From: Eubacteriaceae bacterium
GTDB lineage: Bacteria > Bacillota > Clostridia > Peptostreptococcales > Anaerovoracaceae
Direction: 5' to 3'
Length of the DNA stretch: 35,633 bases
NCBI GenBank assembly: GCA_029012125.1
Contig: JAQXLM010000038.1
Location: forward strand, 1 to 35,633
In this document: piece by piece, positions 1 to 9,571 of the stretch
How positions within the stretch are numbered: position 1 is the stretch's first letter
Layout: every line of letters begins with the position of its first letter
Program-made: the position numbers and the translations under genes
Notes under the pieces: generated by a model
Database searches by the model: none
What the model saw: the letters and a program-made list of their open reading frames with translations, nothing else
Told to the model about the DNA's origin: nothing

Positions 1-589
1 TACCGATGGAGAAACCTTCATCGCCTTTTTCAACGATAAATGCGGAAATTCCGTGGTTTCCTTTTGACTTATCTGTCATAGCCATTACTACGAATACATC
101 AGCATATCCACCGTTTGTGATGAATACCTTAGCTCCGTTTAGAATCCATTTTCCGTCAACCAGTTCAGCTCTTGTCTGCTGTCCGGAAGCGTCTGTACCT
201 GCGTTAGGTTCAGTTAGACCGAAAGCACCAAGCTTTTTGCCGGAAAGAAGGTCAGGAAGATACTTTTTCTTCTGCTCTTCATTACCCCAGTTGAAGATTG
301 GCCAGCAGCATAGTGAAGTGTGTGCTGAGCAGATTACACCTGTTGATGCGCAAACTCTTGATAATTCTTCTACAGTGATAGCGTATGAGATGTGATCTCC
401 GCCTGCTCCACCGTATTCTGTTGGGAATGGAATTCCTAGTAAACCGTAATTAGCCATCTTTTCTACTGTTTCAACCGGGAATCTGTGTTCCTGGTCGATT
501 TCTGCAGCTAAAGGTTCAACTTCGTTAGTGGCGAATTCTCTAACCATTTTTCTTACGAATTCTTGTTCCTTCGTTAGTTGAAAGTTCAT
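1..589 (-). CDS. Acyl-CoA dehydrogenase (butyryl-CoA dehydrogenase-like), N-terminal part, runs off the left edge
   Basis: Minus-strand translation from ATG at 589: [93 protein letters not shown]...[19 protein letters not shown], typical acyl-CoA dehydrogenase motifs; SD AAGGAGG upstream. Confidence 0.93.
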   Translation of the reverse strand, partial: [196 protein letters not shown]

Positions 590-725
590 GTAAATTGCCT
601 CCTTAAATAATAATAACGGTCCTTCTTGGGAAGGATGTATTTTAACCGTACTGAACTAATGCTGTTATGACAAATTTATAACAACATACATATATAGTAA
701 ACCATTTTTAGACACTTTTTGCAAG

Positions 726-1484
726 TCATTTTTGTATTTTCGCCTCTAAATTACAACAAATTTTTTCTTTTATATTGTCTATGGCTTTCTTTTCTATGCG
801 AGATACCTGAACTTGTGAAATACCTGTCATCTTTGCAATTTCACGCTGAGTAAGATCTCTGCAGTATCGCAGAGAAATGACTTTTTTCTGCAGCTCCGGC
901 AGCTTTCCAATTTCTGCCTTTAGAGTAATCCAGTCAATTCTGTCCTCCGGGTCAGCCTCAACACCTGCCTGATTACTCTCAGGATTAAACTCGCAGCTGT
1001 CCAGACTCGCAATTCCGTTTACAGCTTTTTCTGCCGCAATAATCTCCAGTACATGCTCCTTGCTTGTTTTCATTTCATAAGCTATTTCCCCTATTCTGAT
1101 TTCTTTACCCGTTGTCTTCAGATGTCTTTCTCTGATGGCTTTGATAGATTGGATATCGCTCTTCATGCTTCTGCTGACTTTGATTCTTCCGTTATCACGA
1201 AAATACTGTTTCATTTCTCCCAGAATAATCGGTACGGCGTAGGTGGAGAACATTACCCCGTATTCTGTGTTAAACTTGTATACAGCCTTTAACAATCCCA
1301 TATATCCGATTTGTACGAAATCCTCATACTCTGTTTCCGGGGACGAGAATTTGAGGGCAAGCTTTTTTACCAGGCCGGTGTTCTGTATTATCAGCTGCTC
1401 CTTTGCATCCTCGTCACCATTTTGTGCCAGTTCAATTAACTTATATGTAGCTTCCTTTGGGACAGGCACATATTTACCTTCCAT
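726..1484 (-). CDS. sigF: RNA polymerase sporulation sigma factor SigF
   Basis: 252 aa sigma-70 family protein (EDFVQIGYMGLLKAVYKFNTEYGVMFSTYAVPIILGEMKQYFRDNG), third gene of a spoIIA-type operon, overlaps spoIIAB by 11 nt. Confidence 0.95.
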   Translation of the reverse strand: MEGKYVPVPKEATYKLIELAQNGDEDAKEQLIIQNTGLVKKLALKFSSPETEYEDFVQIGYMGLLKAVYKFNTEYGVMFSTYAVPIILGEMKQYFRDNGRIKVSRSMKSDIQSIKAIRERHLKTTGKEIRIGEIAYEMKTSKEHVLEIIAAEKAVNGIASLDSCEFNPESNQAGVEADPEDRIDWITLKAEIGKLPELQKKVISLRYCRDLTQREIAKMTGISQVQVSRIEKKAIDNIKEKICCNLEAKIQK

Positions 1485-1926
1485 AGTAAATGTCCAGGTT
1501 TTTTATCAAAACCACCACCGTCCCTTTTTCCGGTTCTGATGTTACCTGCACCTTGTCGGAAAAGCTTTCCATTACGGTAAAGCCCATTCCTGACATCTCA
1601 TTATCCGCTTCCGTTGAAAACATCGGCTCCATAGCCTTCTCTACATCCTCTATACCCTTTCCGTAATCGGTTATCTTTATCTCAAGTTTATCCGGAGCTA
1701 TCATTTCCAGCTCCATCTCAATCAGACCCTGACCCATTCCTTCATACCCATGAATAATACAATTGCTAACCGCTTCCGATACCGCCGTTTTTACCTCAGT
1801 CAGCTCCTCCACAGTAGGATCCAGCAGGGCCAGATATCCGCTGACCACTGTTCTGGCAAAGCTCTGATTTTCCGGTAGCGCTTCAAAGCTTACCTTCACA
1901 GGATTGTTGTTAAAGCTGTTTTTCAT
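1474..1926 (-). CDS. spoIIAB: Anti-sigma F factor SpoIIAB (start refined to MKNSFNNNP; the track ORF begins at 1956)
   Basis: GHKL kinase motifs (AVSEAVSNCIIHGYEG, ITDYGKGIEDVEKAMEPMFST, SGMGFTVMESFSD); between spoIIAA and sigF. Confidence 0.94.
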   Translation of the reverse strand: MKNSFNNNPVKVSFEALPENQSFARTVVSGYLALLDPTVEELTEVKTAVSEAVSNCIIHGYEGMGQGLIEMELEMIAPDKLEIKITDYGKGIEDVEKAMEPMFSTEADNEMSGMGFTVMESFSDKVQVTSEPEKGTVVVLIKNLDIYYGR

Positions 1927-2260
1927 GTTCTGCATCCCCTTCCTCTCCTTCTTCATATTTCATCAAAGAAAAAACGCCTGACATTTCAAGAATCTGTTTT
2001 ACCAGTCCTGAAGCATTGCGAATTACCACCCGGCCACCTGAAGCCTTCATCTTATTGTATCTTCCTAAAACAATTCCGATTCCCGAGCTGTCCATAAATG
2101 TGACACGAGAAAAATCGAATACAACAGTCTTTACACTGCATTCATCCAGCATAAAGTCAATGCTTTCTCTTATTCCTGTGGAGATGTGATGGTCTACCTC
2201 ACCACAAAGTCTTACTGTCAAAGAATTGTCTTCGCAAACGTATAATAATTCTGTTTCCAT
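1910..2260 (-). CDS. spoIIAA: Anti-sigma F factor antagonist SpoIIAA (STAS domain)
   Basis: 116 aa STAS protein with VVFDFSRVTFMDSSGIGIVLGRY phosphorylatable Ser motif; operon context. Confidence 0.94.
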   Translation of the reverse strand: METELLYVCEDNSLTVRLCGEVDHHISTGIRESIDFMLDECSVKTVVFDFSRVTFMDSSGIGIVLGRYNKMKASGGRVVIRNASGLVKQILEMSGVFSLMKYEEGEEGDAEHEKQL

Positions 2261-2267
2261 AACAAAA

Positions 2268-2324
2268 CCCCCTTTTCTCTATTATATAACCGGCATTGTG
2301 CCCTGTCTTTAAGAGAAAAGGGGG
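2268..2324 (-). promoter_or_regulatory. Inverted repeat (13-bp perfect arms, 31-nt loop) containing the spoIIAA Shine-Dalgarno; possible RBS-masking hairpin or thiI terminator
   Basis: Plus strand CCCCCTTTTCTCT (2268-2280) and AGAGAAAAGGGGG (2312-2324); mRNA-sense AAGGGGG is 7 nt before the spoIIAA ATG. Confidence 0.7.
2281..2309 (-). promoter_or_regulatory. Candidate sigma-A-type promoter for spoIIA (AAGACA-N17-TATAAT)
   Basis: Minus-strand -10 TATAAT (2281-2286), 17-nt spacer, -35 AAGACA (2304-2309). Confidence 0.4.
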
Positions 2325-2361
2325 ATATGATTCTAATTTTGTCTTATTTTGACGTAAAAGC

Positions 2362-3558
2362 TTACGCCTTGATGTGGACGATTTCCTCTGATGCAACTGC
2401 AGCAGCAACCAGACCTTCAACATCAAGCTTGCTTTCAGATTCCTCTATTCTTTCAAGCTTTGGTCTGGTAGTAGGATGCTTTGGAAGGAATACGGTGCAA
2501 CAATCCTCATATGGCTGGATTGAAGTCTCGTAGGTTCCGATTTCCTCTGCCTTATCCATAATATCCACCTTATCCATGGCAATCAAAGGTCTCATAACCG
2601 GCATCTTCACACAGTTATCTGTGACAACCAGGGATTCTGCAGTCTGACTTGCAACCTGGCCCAGATTCTCTCCTGTTATGAGCATCATTGCTCTGTTCTT
2701 TTCCGCTATTTTTTCAGCAATACGCATCATGAATCTGCGCACCAGAATTGTGGTTTCCTCTTCAGGGCAGTTTGAAACGATCTGTTCCTGAATAGGAAGC
2801 AGATTGATTACATGCATCTTAAAGTTTCCGCAATAGGATGCAATGATTCGTGCAAGGTCTTCAACCTTTTCCTGAGCTCTCGGACTTGTGTACGGATATG
2901 AGTGAAAGTGAACAGCTTCAATAACCATTCCCCTCTTGGCCATCATCCATGCCGCAACCGGGCTGTCAATTCCGCCTGAAAGAAGAACCATTCCTTTGCC
3001 GTTGGTGCCCAGAGGCAAGCCTCCGAAGCCGGCGATTTTCTGCTGATAAATATAGGATTTATCATGTCTGACATCGACAAAAAGATGAACGTCAGGATTG
3101 TGCACGTCAACCTTTAGCACCTTACAGCCGATGAGAACCTTTGCCCCTATGATTCTTGCAATGTCCGGCGATTTTACAGGAAAGTTCTTGTCTGCTCGTT
3201 TTGCCTCGACCTTAAAGGTTTTGATACCCTTTGTTTCAATAAGCTCCAGCATATACTTTACCGCTTCTTCGCCGATTGCATCCAGATGACTTTCAGCTTC
3301 TACCGCAGGGCTGATAGATGCAACACCGAAAACTTTAGAGATTTCCTTAAGCAACGCATCCTTATCTATTGACTTGTCTGCTCTGACGAATATAAGGCCT
3401 TCATGGCGTCTTACATCCACATCACCGAACCTTTTTACATTCTTTTTGATTCGATCTACAAGCATTCTTTCAAAATATGGTTTGTTCATTCCCTTAAGGG
3501 CAACTTCACCACATCTTACGATAAAAATATTCTGTTCGTTCATCTTCTTCTCCTTCAC
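2362..3558 (-). CDS. thiI: tRNA uracil 4-sulfurtransferase ThiI
   Basis: 398 aa; THUMP region then GMVLLSGGIDSPVAAWMMAKRG PP-loop. Confidence 0.95.
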   Translation of the reverse strand: MKEKKMNEQNIFIVRCGEVALKGMNKPYFERMLVDRIKKNVKRFGDVDVRRHEGLIFVRADKSIDKDALLKEISKVFGVASISPAVEAESHLDAIGEEAVKYMLELIETKGIKTFKVEAKRADKNFPVKSPDIARIIGAKVLIGCKVLKVDVHNPDVHLFVDVRHDKSYIYQQKIAGFGGLPLGTNGKGMVLLSGGIDSPVAAWMMAKRGMVIEAVHFHSYPYTSPRAQEKVEDLARIIASYCGNFKMHVINLLPIQEQIVSNCPEEETTILVRRFMMRIAEKIAEKNRAMMLITGENLGQVASQTAESLVVTDNCVKMPVMRPLIAMDKVDIMDKAEEIGTYETSIQPYEDCCTVFLPKHPTTRPKLERIEESESKLDVEGLVAAAVASEEIVHIKA

Positions 3559-3559
3559 C

Positions 3560-4702
3560 TTATCTGAATGAGCCCAGACGCCTGAATCTTTCCACAGCCG
3601 TTTTCAGCTTATCCAGAACATAATCCATTTCTTCTATTGTGTTGAATTCGCTGAAACTGAATCTTATAGCGCCTTCTATCTCCTTGAAGTTCAGTCCCAT
3701 GGCTGTCAGCACATGACTCTGACTTCTGCTTTTCTTGTTTGATGAGCATGCTGAACCTGTGGAAACATAAATCTTATCCTGCTCCAAGGTGTGCAGCAGA
3801 ACCTCACCTCTGGTTCCTAAAAAAGATACATTCAGTACTGATGCCGCTCCGTCTGCAGGGCTGTTTATCAGAACATCCTTAATCTGGTCCTTTATTCCTG
3901 CCAGAAGATATTCTCTGGCATTTTTCATTGCCTTTATTCTTTCATCAAAGTTATCAAAGGCCAGCCGGGCTGCCGTACCAAAGCCAACAATCCCGGGAAC
4001 ATTTTCTGTTCCTGACCTGTATCCCTTTTCCTGTCCTCCGCCTAAAATATACGGCGGCAGTTTAATTCCTTTTTTTACATACAGGACACCCATTCCCTTT
4101 GGACCGTGAATTTTGTGTGCACTTAATGAAATCATGTCCGCACCGCAATTGGTCAGATCAACCTTTCCGTATCCCTGAACCGCATCAGTGTGAAATACAA
4201 TGTTCTCTGTGAGCTTTGATATTTCCTGAAGGGGCATTATGGTGCCGGTTTCATTGTTCACACTCATGATTGATACCATGATAGTATTGTCATCTATGGC
4301 ATTTTTCAATGCTTCAGTATCAAGTCTGCATTCTCTGTCCACGCCGATATACTCGACCAGGAAGCCTTCTTTCTCCAGACTTCTGCAGGTTTCCAACACC
4401 GCAGGATGCTCTACAGCGGAGGTTATTATTTTATTCCCTTCCCTTCTTTTGCTGTGTGCAATTCCGTAAAGCGCAGTGTTATCGCTTTCCGTACCGCAGG
4501 AGGTGAAAATTATTTCATCCTCTGATGCTCCCAGAGAGTCTGCAATGGTCTTTCTTGCACCCCTGATTTTCTTCTCTGCGTCCAGCCCTAAAGTATGCAG
4601 GGATGAAGGGTTTCCGTAAAAGTCATCCATGACTTTTTTCATTTCGTCTGTGACCCTGTCATATTGTCTGGTTGTTGCACTGTTATCTAAATATACAAGC
4701 AT
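3560..4702 (-). CDS. Cysteine desulfurase (NifS/IscS-like), partner of ThiI
   Basis: YLDNSATTRQ, FTSCGTESDNTALYG, SLSAHKIHGPKGMGVLYVKKG (PLP Lys), STGSACSSNKKSRSQSHVL (catalytic Cys loop). Confidence 0.95.
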   Translation of the reverse strand: MLVYLDNSATTRQYDRVTDEMKKVMDDFYGNPSSLHTLGLDAEKKIRGARKTIADSLGASEDEIIFTSCGTESDNTALYGIAHSKRREGNKIITSAVEHPAVLETCRSLEKEGFLVEYIGVDRECRLDTEALKNAIDDNTIMVSIMSVNNETGTIMPLQEISKLTENIVFHTDAVQGYGKVDLTNCGADMISLSAHKIHGPKGMGVLYVKKGIKLPPYILGGGQEKGYRSGTENVPGIVGFGTAARLAFDNFDERIKAMKNAREYLLAGIKDQIKDVLINSPADGAASVLNVSFLGTRGEVLLHTLEQDKIYVSTGSACSSNKKSRSQSHVLTAMGLNFKEIEGAIRFSFSEFNTIEEMDYVLDKLKTAVERFRRLGSFR

Positions 4703-4736
4703 GTTTTCACCTTATTACTTCATTTAATGAACAAAT

Positions 4737-4761
4737 AACTCCCCACGAACCATGGGGAGTT
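4737..4761 (-). terminator. Intrinsic terminator-like hairpin downstream of rny
   Basis: AACTCCCCA (4737-4745) / TGGGGAGTT (4753-4761), then ATTTGTT in minus sense. Confidence 0.7.
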
Positions 4762-4776
4762 TAATCTTTCTAAATC

Positions 4777-6318
4777 TTACTTAGCGTAGTCAACAGCCTT
4801 AGTCTCTCTTACTACGTTAACCTTAATCTGTCCTGGGTATTCAAGTTCAGATTCAATTTTCTGAGAAATCTCTCTTGCAAGCAATGCAATACCTTCATCA
4901 TTTACTTCTTCAGGTTTTGCAATAATTCTGATTTCCCTTCCAGCCTGGATTGCAAAGGACTTATCAACACCAGGTGTAGTATTGGCAATCTCTTCAAGCT
5001 TTTCAAGTCTCTTGATATATGCATCCAGAGTTTCTCTTCTTGCTCCCGGTCTTGCAGCTGACAGTGCATCTGCCGCAGCAATCAGAACTGCTTCCATGCT
5101 CTTAGGTTCATAGTCGCCGTGATGAGCTGCCATGCCGTTTATTACAGCATCGCTTTCCTTATACTTTTTCAGGACTTCGATACCTATATCCACATGGGTT
5201 CCTTCATACTCATGGTCAAGGGCTTTGCCGATATCGTGAAGCAGTCCGGCTCTCTTTGCAAGCTTGGTATCCATTCCAAGCTCACCTGCCATTAAGCCGG
5301 CAAGGTGAGCAACCTCTACAGAATGCTTAAGAACATTTTGTCCGTAAGAAGTTCTGTATTTCAGTCTGCCCAGCAATTTTACCAGCTCAGGATGTAGATT
5401 ATGAATTCCAACCTCAAATGTTGCCTGTTCACCCTCAGCTTTTATGATTGCATTAACTTCTTTCTGAGCCTTTTCAACCATTTCTTCAATTCTTGCAGGA
5501 TGGATTCTGCCGTCAACAATAAGTTTTTCCAAAGCAACTCTGGCGATTTCTCTTCTTACCGGATCAAAACCTGAAATGATAACAGCTTCAGGGGTATCGT
5601 CGATAATCAGATCTACGCCTGTCATAGTTTCGATTGCTCTGATATTTCTTCCCTCACGGCCGATGATTCTTCCTTTCATCTCGTCGTTTGGAAGGGCAAC
5701 CACGGACACTGTGCTTTCAGCAACGTGATCTGCCGCACATCTCTGAATCGCTCCGGAAATGATTTCCTTGGCTCTCTTATCAGCTTCTTCCTTTGCCTTA
5801 GTTTCAATATCCTTAATCATTACGGATGCATCATGTCTTACATCCTTTTCAATTTCTGCAAGCAGCAGCTGTTTTGCTTCTTCAGCAGTAAGACCGGAAA
5901 TCTTTTCCAGTTCTTCAATCTGTTTTGCCAGGAAGTTGTCCAATTCCTTTCTCTTTTCCTGAAGCTCTGCTTCCTGTCGGGAAATGTTTTCTACCTTCCT
6001 GTCAATGTTTTCTAGTTTACGGTCAACAGACTCTTCCTTCTGCGCCAATCTTTTTTCCGCACGCTGGATTTCTGCTCTTCTTTCCTTTGCGTCACGTTCC
6101 GCATCTGTTCTAAGACGATGGGCCTCTTCTTTTGCTTCTAATGTAATCTCTTTTTTTATAGTCTCGGATTTATTCTGGGCGTCAAGAATAAGGTTTTTGG
6201 CCTTCTGCTCTGCACTGCCAATAGCCTTTTCCCCAACGTTTTTTCTATATATATATCCGATTAATAGTCCAATGACTAATACTACTACGCACAATAATAC
6301 GACTAGTACGGGAGACAT
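4777..6318 (-). CDS. rny: Ribonuclease Y
   Basis: 513 aa: N-terminal TM, coiled coil, KH ([45 protein letters not shown]), HD domain ([21 protein letters not shown]). Confidence 0.97.
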   Translation of the reverse strand: MSPVLVVLLCVVVLVIGLLIGYIYRKNVGEKAIGSAEQKAKNLILDAQNKSETIKKEITLEAKEEAHRLRTDAERDAKERRAEIQRAEKRLAQKEESVDRKLENIDRKVENISRQEAELQEKRKELDNFLAKQIEELEKISGLTAEEAKQLLLAEIEKDVRHDASVMIKDIETKAKEEADKRAKEIISGAIQRCAADHVAESTVSVVALPNDEMKGRIIGREGRNIRAIETMTGVDLIIDDTPEAVIISGFDPVRREIARVALEKLIVDGRIHPARIEEMVEKAQKEVNAIIKAEGEQATFEVGIHNLHPELVKLLGRLKYRTSYGQNVLKHSVEVAHLAGLMAGELGMDTKLAKRAGLLHDIGKALDHEYEGTHVDIGIEVLKKYKESDAVINGMAAHHGDYEPKSMEAVLIAAADALSAARPGARRETLDAYIKRLEKLEEIANTTPGVDKSFAIQAGREIRIIAKPEEVNDEGIALLAREISQKIESELEYPGQIKVNVVRETKAVDYAK

Positions 6319-6378
6319 TAAAGCACCTCCTTTATATATATATTAAGTGGAATTTACCGGTATTTAAAATAATAAACC

Positions 6379-6408
6379 TTGATAAACTCACGCATCATAT
6401 ATTATAAT
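6379..6408 (+). promoter_or_regulatory. Sigma-A-like promoter for rodA
   Basis: TTGATA (6379-6384), 18-nt spacer, TATAAT (6403-6408). Confidence 0.55.
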
Positions 6409-6447
6409 GTTTCTGGTATCTTAATGTCAAGAACAAGAAGGAAAACT

Positions 6448-7554
6448 ATGAATAATTTTAGAACTTTACTTAAAAATGTAGACAAGGTAATAGTTGCTGT
6501 CATCTTATTGCTGGCAGCTATAAGTTTGCTGGCAATTGCAAGTGCAAATCACGCCAACGGCATACTTGGTCGTGACGTAATTGTTCAGACTGCTGCATAT
6601 ATTATTGGTACATGTGCCGTTCTGGTAATGATGACACGTAACTACACCATCTTTCGTGGTCTCGAGAAGTATTTATATGTTCTGGCTTTGCTGTTGCTTT
6701 TGTCGGTATACGTTCCCGGATTGGGTATTGAACAATTCGGCTCCAGAGCATGGATTAATCTGAGAATCACTACAATCCAGCCTTCGGAGCTGGTAAAGTT
6801 TTTGTTTATCATCATTATGGCAGGCTATCTGGACACACACAGGGATACCCTGTACAACTTTAAGGGCCTTATAAAAGCAGGTATTGTTGCTGCACCGATA
6901 ATAGTGATTGTTTTGAAGGAGGACCTGGGAAGTGCCCTGGTATTTGCATCCATCTGGGTCGTAATGATATTCTTTGCCGGAATTAATCTGGGAGTTTTCG
7001 CCAAGTTCTTTGCACTGGTAGTTGCGGCTGTTCCTGTGGCATATGTGTTTATGGCAGACTATCAACGAGAACGAATAGAGGCTTTCCTCCATCCTGATAA
7101 CCTGAACCTGTCGGGAAATTATCAGGTTTGGCAGTCCAAGGTAGCTATCGGCTCCGGTGGCTTCTTCGGAAAAGGGATCTTTAACGGCACCCAAAAGGAA
7201 TTGGACTTTATTCCTGTCCAGACCTCAGACTTCGTTTTTTCAGTTATAGGCGAAGAAACAGGTCTTATCGGTGGTTTGGTTGTTATCGGATTGTTTACAA
7301 TTCTGCTGGTTCGAATGGCCGGAATTGTGAGAGACTCTCACGATTTCTATGGTGCCCTTATCGTTGCAGGAGCAACGGGAATGTTTATGTTCCAGATATT
7401 TGAAAATATTGCAATGACTATAGGCCTGATGCCTGTAACAGGAATTACTCTTCCTTTCATAAGCTACGGCGGTTCATCTATCATTGCAAATGTTTTGGTT
7501 CTTGGGCTGGTACTGAATGTTGGAATGAGAAGCAAATCCATCAATTTTAGATAA
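6448..7554 (+). CDS. rodA: Rod shape/peptidoglycan polymerase RodA (FtsW/RodA/SpoVE family); start refined from the track's 6379
   Basis: SEDS protein motifs (GSRAWINLRITTIQPSELVKFLFI, FIPVQTSDFVFSVIGEETGLIGG, PVTGITLPFISYGGSSIIANV); SD AAGAAGG before ATG 6448. Confidence 0.9.
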   Translation: MNNFRTLLKNVDKVIVAVILLLAAISLLAIASANHANGILGRDVIVQTAAYIIGTCAVLVMMTRNYTIFRGLEKYLYVLALLLLLSVYVPGLGIEQFGSRAWINLRITTIQPSELVKFLFIIIMAGYLDTHRDTLYNFKGLIKAGIVAAPIIVIVLKEDLGSALVFASIWVVMIFFAGINLGVFAKFFALVVAAVPVAYVFMADYQRERIEAFLHPDNLNLSGNYQVWQSKVAIGSGGFFGKGIFNGTQKELDFIPVQTSDFVFSVIGEETGLIGGLVVIGLFTILLVRMAGIVRDSHDFYGALIVAGATGMFMFQIFENIAMTIGLMPVTGITLPFISYGGSSIIANVLVLGLVLNVGMRSKSINFR

Positions 7555-7563
7555 TGTAATAAG

Positions 7564-7602
7564 AAAAGAGCCTTAAGCTGATTCGCTTATGAGCTCTTTT
7601 TC
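7564..7602. terminator. Bidirectional intrinsic terminator between convergent rodA and the DUF6179-like gene
   Basis: AAAAGAGC (7564-7571) / GCTCTTTT (7593-7600) with inner AAGC/GCTT and T-run. Confidence 0.75.
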
Positions 7603-7609
7603 TATGCTT

Positions 7610-8962
7610 TTATTTACTTTTCTGTAGTTTCTTTACAGCCTGATTAACTGCGTTTTTCTCTACATCCGTCAATCTCTCTTTTCGCTTTGATAATCCACGG
7701 TAAAGCATCTGCTCTCTTTCTCTTTCCGGGAGGTCTTCCTCCGGATATTGCGACAGCAACAGTGTAAAGATTGAAAGTGGCAGCATATTTACCAGGAGAT
7801 TAAGTTCTTCCTCCGAAAGCTCTGCATCTGAGATTATGTCCATAAGATCGGCGAGAGAATTAATCTGCTGCAGTATGAGTGAGATTTTGTCCTCGCCTCT
7901 TTCCATCTGAAGAAGCTGCTTGACAAGTTTCCGGTACTTATTGTTATCCATCTGGCTACTATAGTCGAAAGTAATCTTCGTTTCAAGCTCAGGATATGAC
8001 GGAACAAGAAAATGCTTATAAAAAGTATTCATTTCCGCCCCATTGGCTATGATTGATACAAGCTTTTCCATATTGGCATGCAAATACAGCTCGGTTGTCT
8101 TTGGCATCAGACCACACTGCTTTAGAGCAAGTATGCCTTCCTCCAGACACTTTGAGATTTCTTCGCCGGATTTATTTGAAAAAAATCGGTACAGCTCCCC
8201 CACATTTTCATTAGTCAGATTCAGTCCTGCAGGATTTCTTTTCACAAGAGCAAGCCCCAATGCAGACAACATCACATACTCGAATATGTTCATCGGGATA
8301 CGCGTATAATCCCATGCAAGTCCGCACATCAGATGATGTATGTCTTGAGCTTGAAAGCCTGTACAAAAGTCATTCTCTGCTTCAATACAGCAGAGGTAGT
8401 CCTCAATAAACTCTATTCCCTGAGATTCAGGTCTTCCGGCGAAAGTGGGATAATCTGCAGTAATGTGTATTTCATGAGCGGTAAACTGTGGATTGTATAG
8501 CTTAAAAAAGCCGTTAATGCCATCTGCTATTGTTGAACGGTAAAATTCATTAGGGGTATCCAGCATTTTTCTGACAATCTTATTCTGAATGTGTCCGGAA
8601 ACAGCCTTCTTCCTGCGAATAATACGAAGCCCTTCCTCAAACAGAGCCTCCATCTTTTCACTTTTCAACAGCCCGACGGCATACTCAGGTGAACTGCAGT
8701 TTTTCAATTTTATTCCCACAACAAAGAGTATAGATGTCAGAATGTCCTGTGCCTTTTCTGTTGGAAGTGAGCTGCTTTCCCCGCTGCTCCACTTATCACA
8801 CTGTCCGGCAAGAAGTTCAAGCAGATCTGCCTGTATAATGGTACTGTCTGATTCTGATAATAAGCCCCATGTCATGGCCTGATCTATGAGAGATTCCACA
8901 TAATGTACAGGATGCAGCTTCATCCGGTCTATAGGATGTAATGTGTCGATAGCTTGACTCAT
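7610..8962 (-). CDS. Uncharacterised protein, DUF6179-like (start refined to MSQAIDTLHP)
   Basis: About 450 aa Clostridia-type protein with no recognisable catalytic motif; family name from recall; ATG 8962 lies just after the stop of the upstream gene (8964). Confidence 0.7.
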   Translation of the reverse strand: MSQAIDTLHPIDRMKLHPVHYVESLIDQAMTWGLLSESDSTIIQADLLELLAGQCDKWSSGESSSLPTEKAQDILTSILFVVGIKLKNCSSPEYAVGLLKSEKMEALFEEGLRIIRRKKAVSGHIQNKIVRKMLDTPNEFYRSTIADGINGFFKLYNPQFTAHEIHITADYPTFAGRPESQGIEFIEDYLCCIEAENDFCTGFQAQDIHHLMCGLAWDYTRIPMNIFEYVMLSALGLALVKRNPAGLNLTNENVGELYRFFSNKSGEEISKCLEEGILALKQCGLMPKTTELYLHANMEKLVSIIANGAEMNTFYKHFLVPSYPELETKITFDYSSQMDNNKYRKLVKQLLQMERGEDKISLILQQINSLADLMDIISDAELSEEELNLLVNMLPLSIFTLLLSQYPEEDLPEREREQMLYRGLSKRKERLTDVEKNAVNQAVKKLQKSK

Positions 8963-8963
8963 C

Positions 8964-9446
8964 TTATTTCCCCTCGTATTTAAAATCTTCAAACCTTCTG
9001 TTGCAGCGAATATGTCCGGCAAGCTCCATGGATTTTTCCATAAGCAGTTCCATCGATCCATGACAGCATCCGTTAAATGCCTTTTTTATGAAGGCAATCA
9101 GATCGTCATCGGAAACCCGGTCCCATGTATTGTTCTTAGTATTGTAAAAGGTTTCAATTAAATCATGGAGAGTCTCCTCGTAATTATCCTGATTAATGTA
9201 AGGAGAATCACAGATTGCCATTATCAGTTTATCCACAACACCCTTACCAAACTCAACACGTTTATTTGACTTTAGTGATGTATTTCTGGTCTGTGCCAGA
9301 GCTAAAGCCTGCTGCTCTGATAGAACAAGTCCGTATTCTGCTGTATCCTCATTGCATTGAAGTATACTGTCAATTACTTTGCCGTCAGTAAGAGCAGCAT
9401 TTACTGATGTTAGTGAAAAGCCTTTATTGTAATCCATTTTTCTCAA
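8964..9446 (-). CDS. Uncharacterised protein, DUF6323-like (TTG or internal ATG start uncertain)
   Basis: 160 aa; immediately upstream of the DUF6179-like gene; family name from recall. Confidence 0.65.
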   Translation of the reverse strand: MRKMDYNKGFSLTSVNAALTDGKVIDSILQCNEDTAEYGLVLSEQQALALAQTRNTSLKSNKRVEFGKGVVDKLIMAICDSPYINQDNYEETLHDLIETFYNTKNNTWDRVSDDDLIAFIKKAFNGCCHGSMELLMEKSMELAGHIRCNRRFEDFKYEGK

Positions 9447-9527
9447 TCAACTCCTCTCCCCTGTTGTGTCCTATGAGTATACTCCTAGCATTTTTTAATG
9501 TCAAAATAAATTTTAAAAAGATACAAA

Positions 9528-9553
9528 AAAACCGCAAAATCAGTTGCGGTTTT
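9528..9553 (-). terminator. Intrinsic terminator downstream of minD
   Basis: AAAACCGCAA (9528-9537) / TTGCGGTTTT (9544-9553) followed in minus sense by a T-run. Confidence 0.8.
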
Positions 9554-9571
9554 CAAGTACTCCTTATAAAA

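Noticed and set aside
6-395. Plus-strand ORF 129 aa
   Set aside because: Antisense to the acyl-CoA dehydrogenase gene; the minus-strand frame gives clear family motifs.
615-640. Small hairpin TCCTTC-ttgg-GAAGGA in the 5' leader of the acyl-CoA dehydrogenase gene
   Set aside because: Only 6 bp, no U-run, no recognisable riboswitch; not enough to support a regulatory claim.
6673-7194. 173-aa minus-strand ORF within rodA
   Set aside because: Antisense to a well-supported SEDS gene; low-complexity Cys/Tyr/His/Gln-rich composition typical of shadow ORFs.
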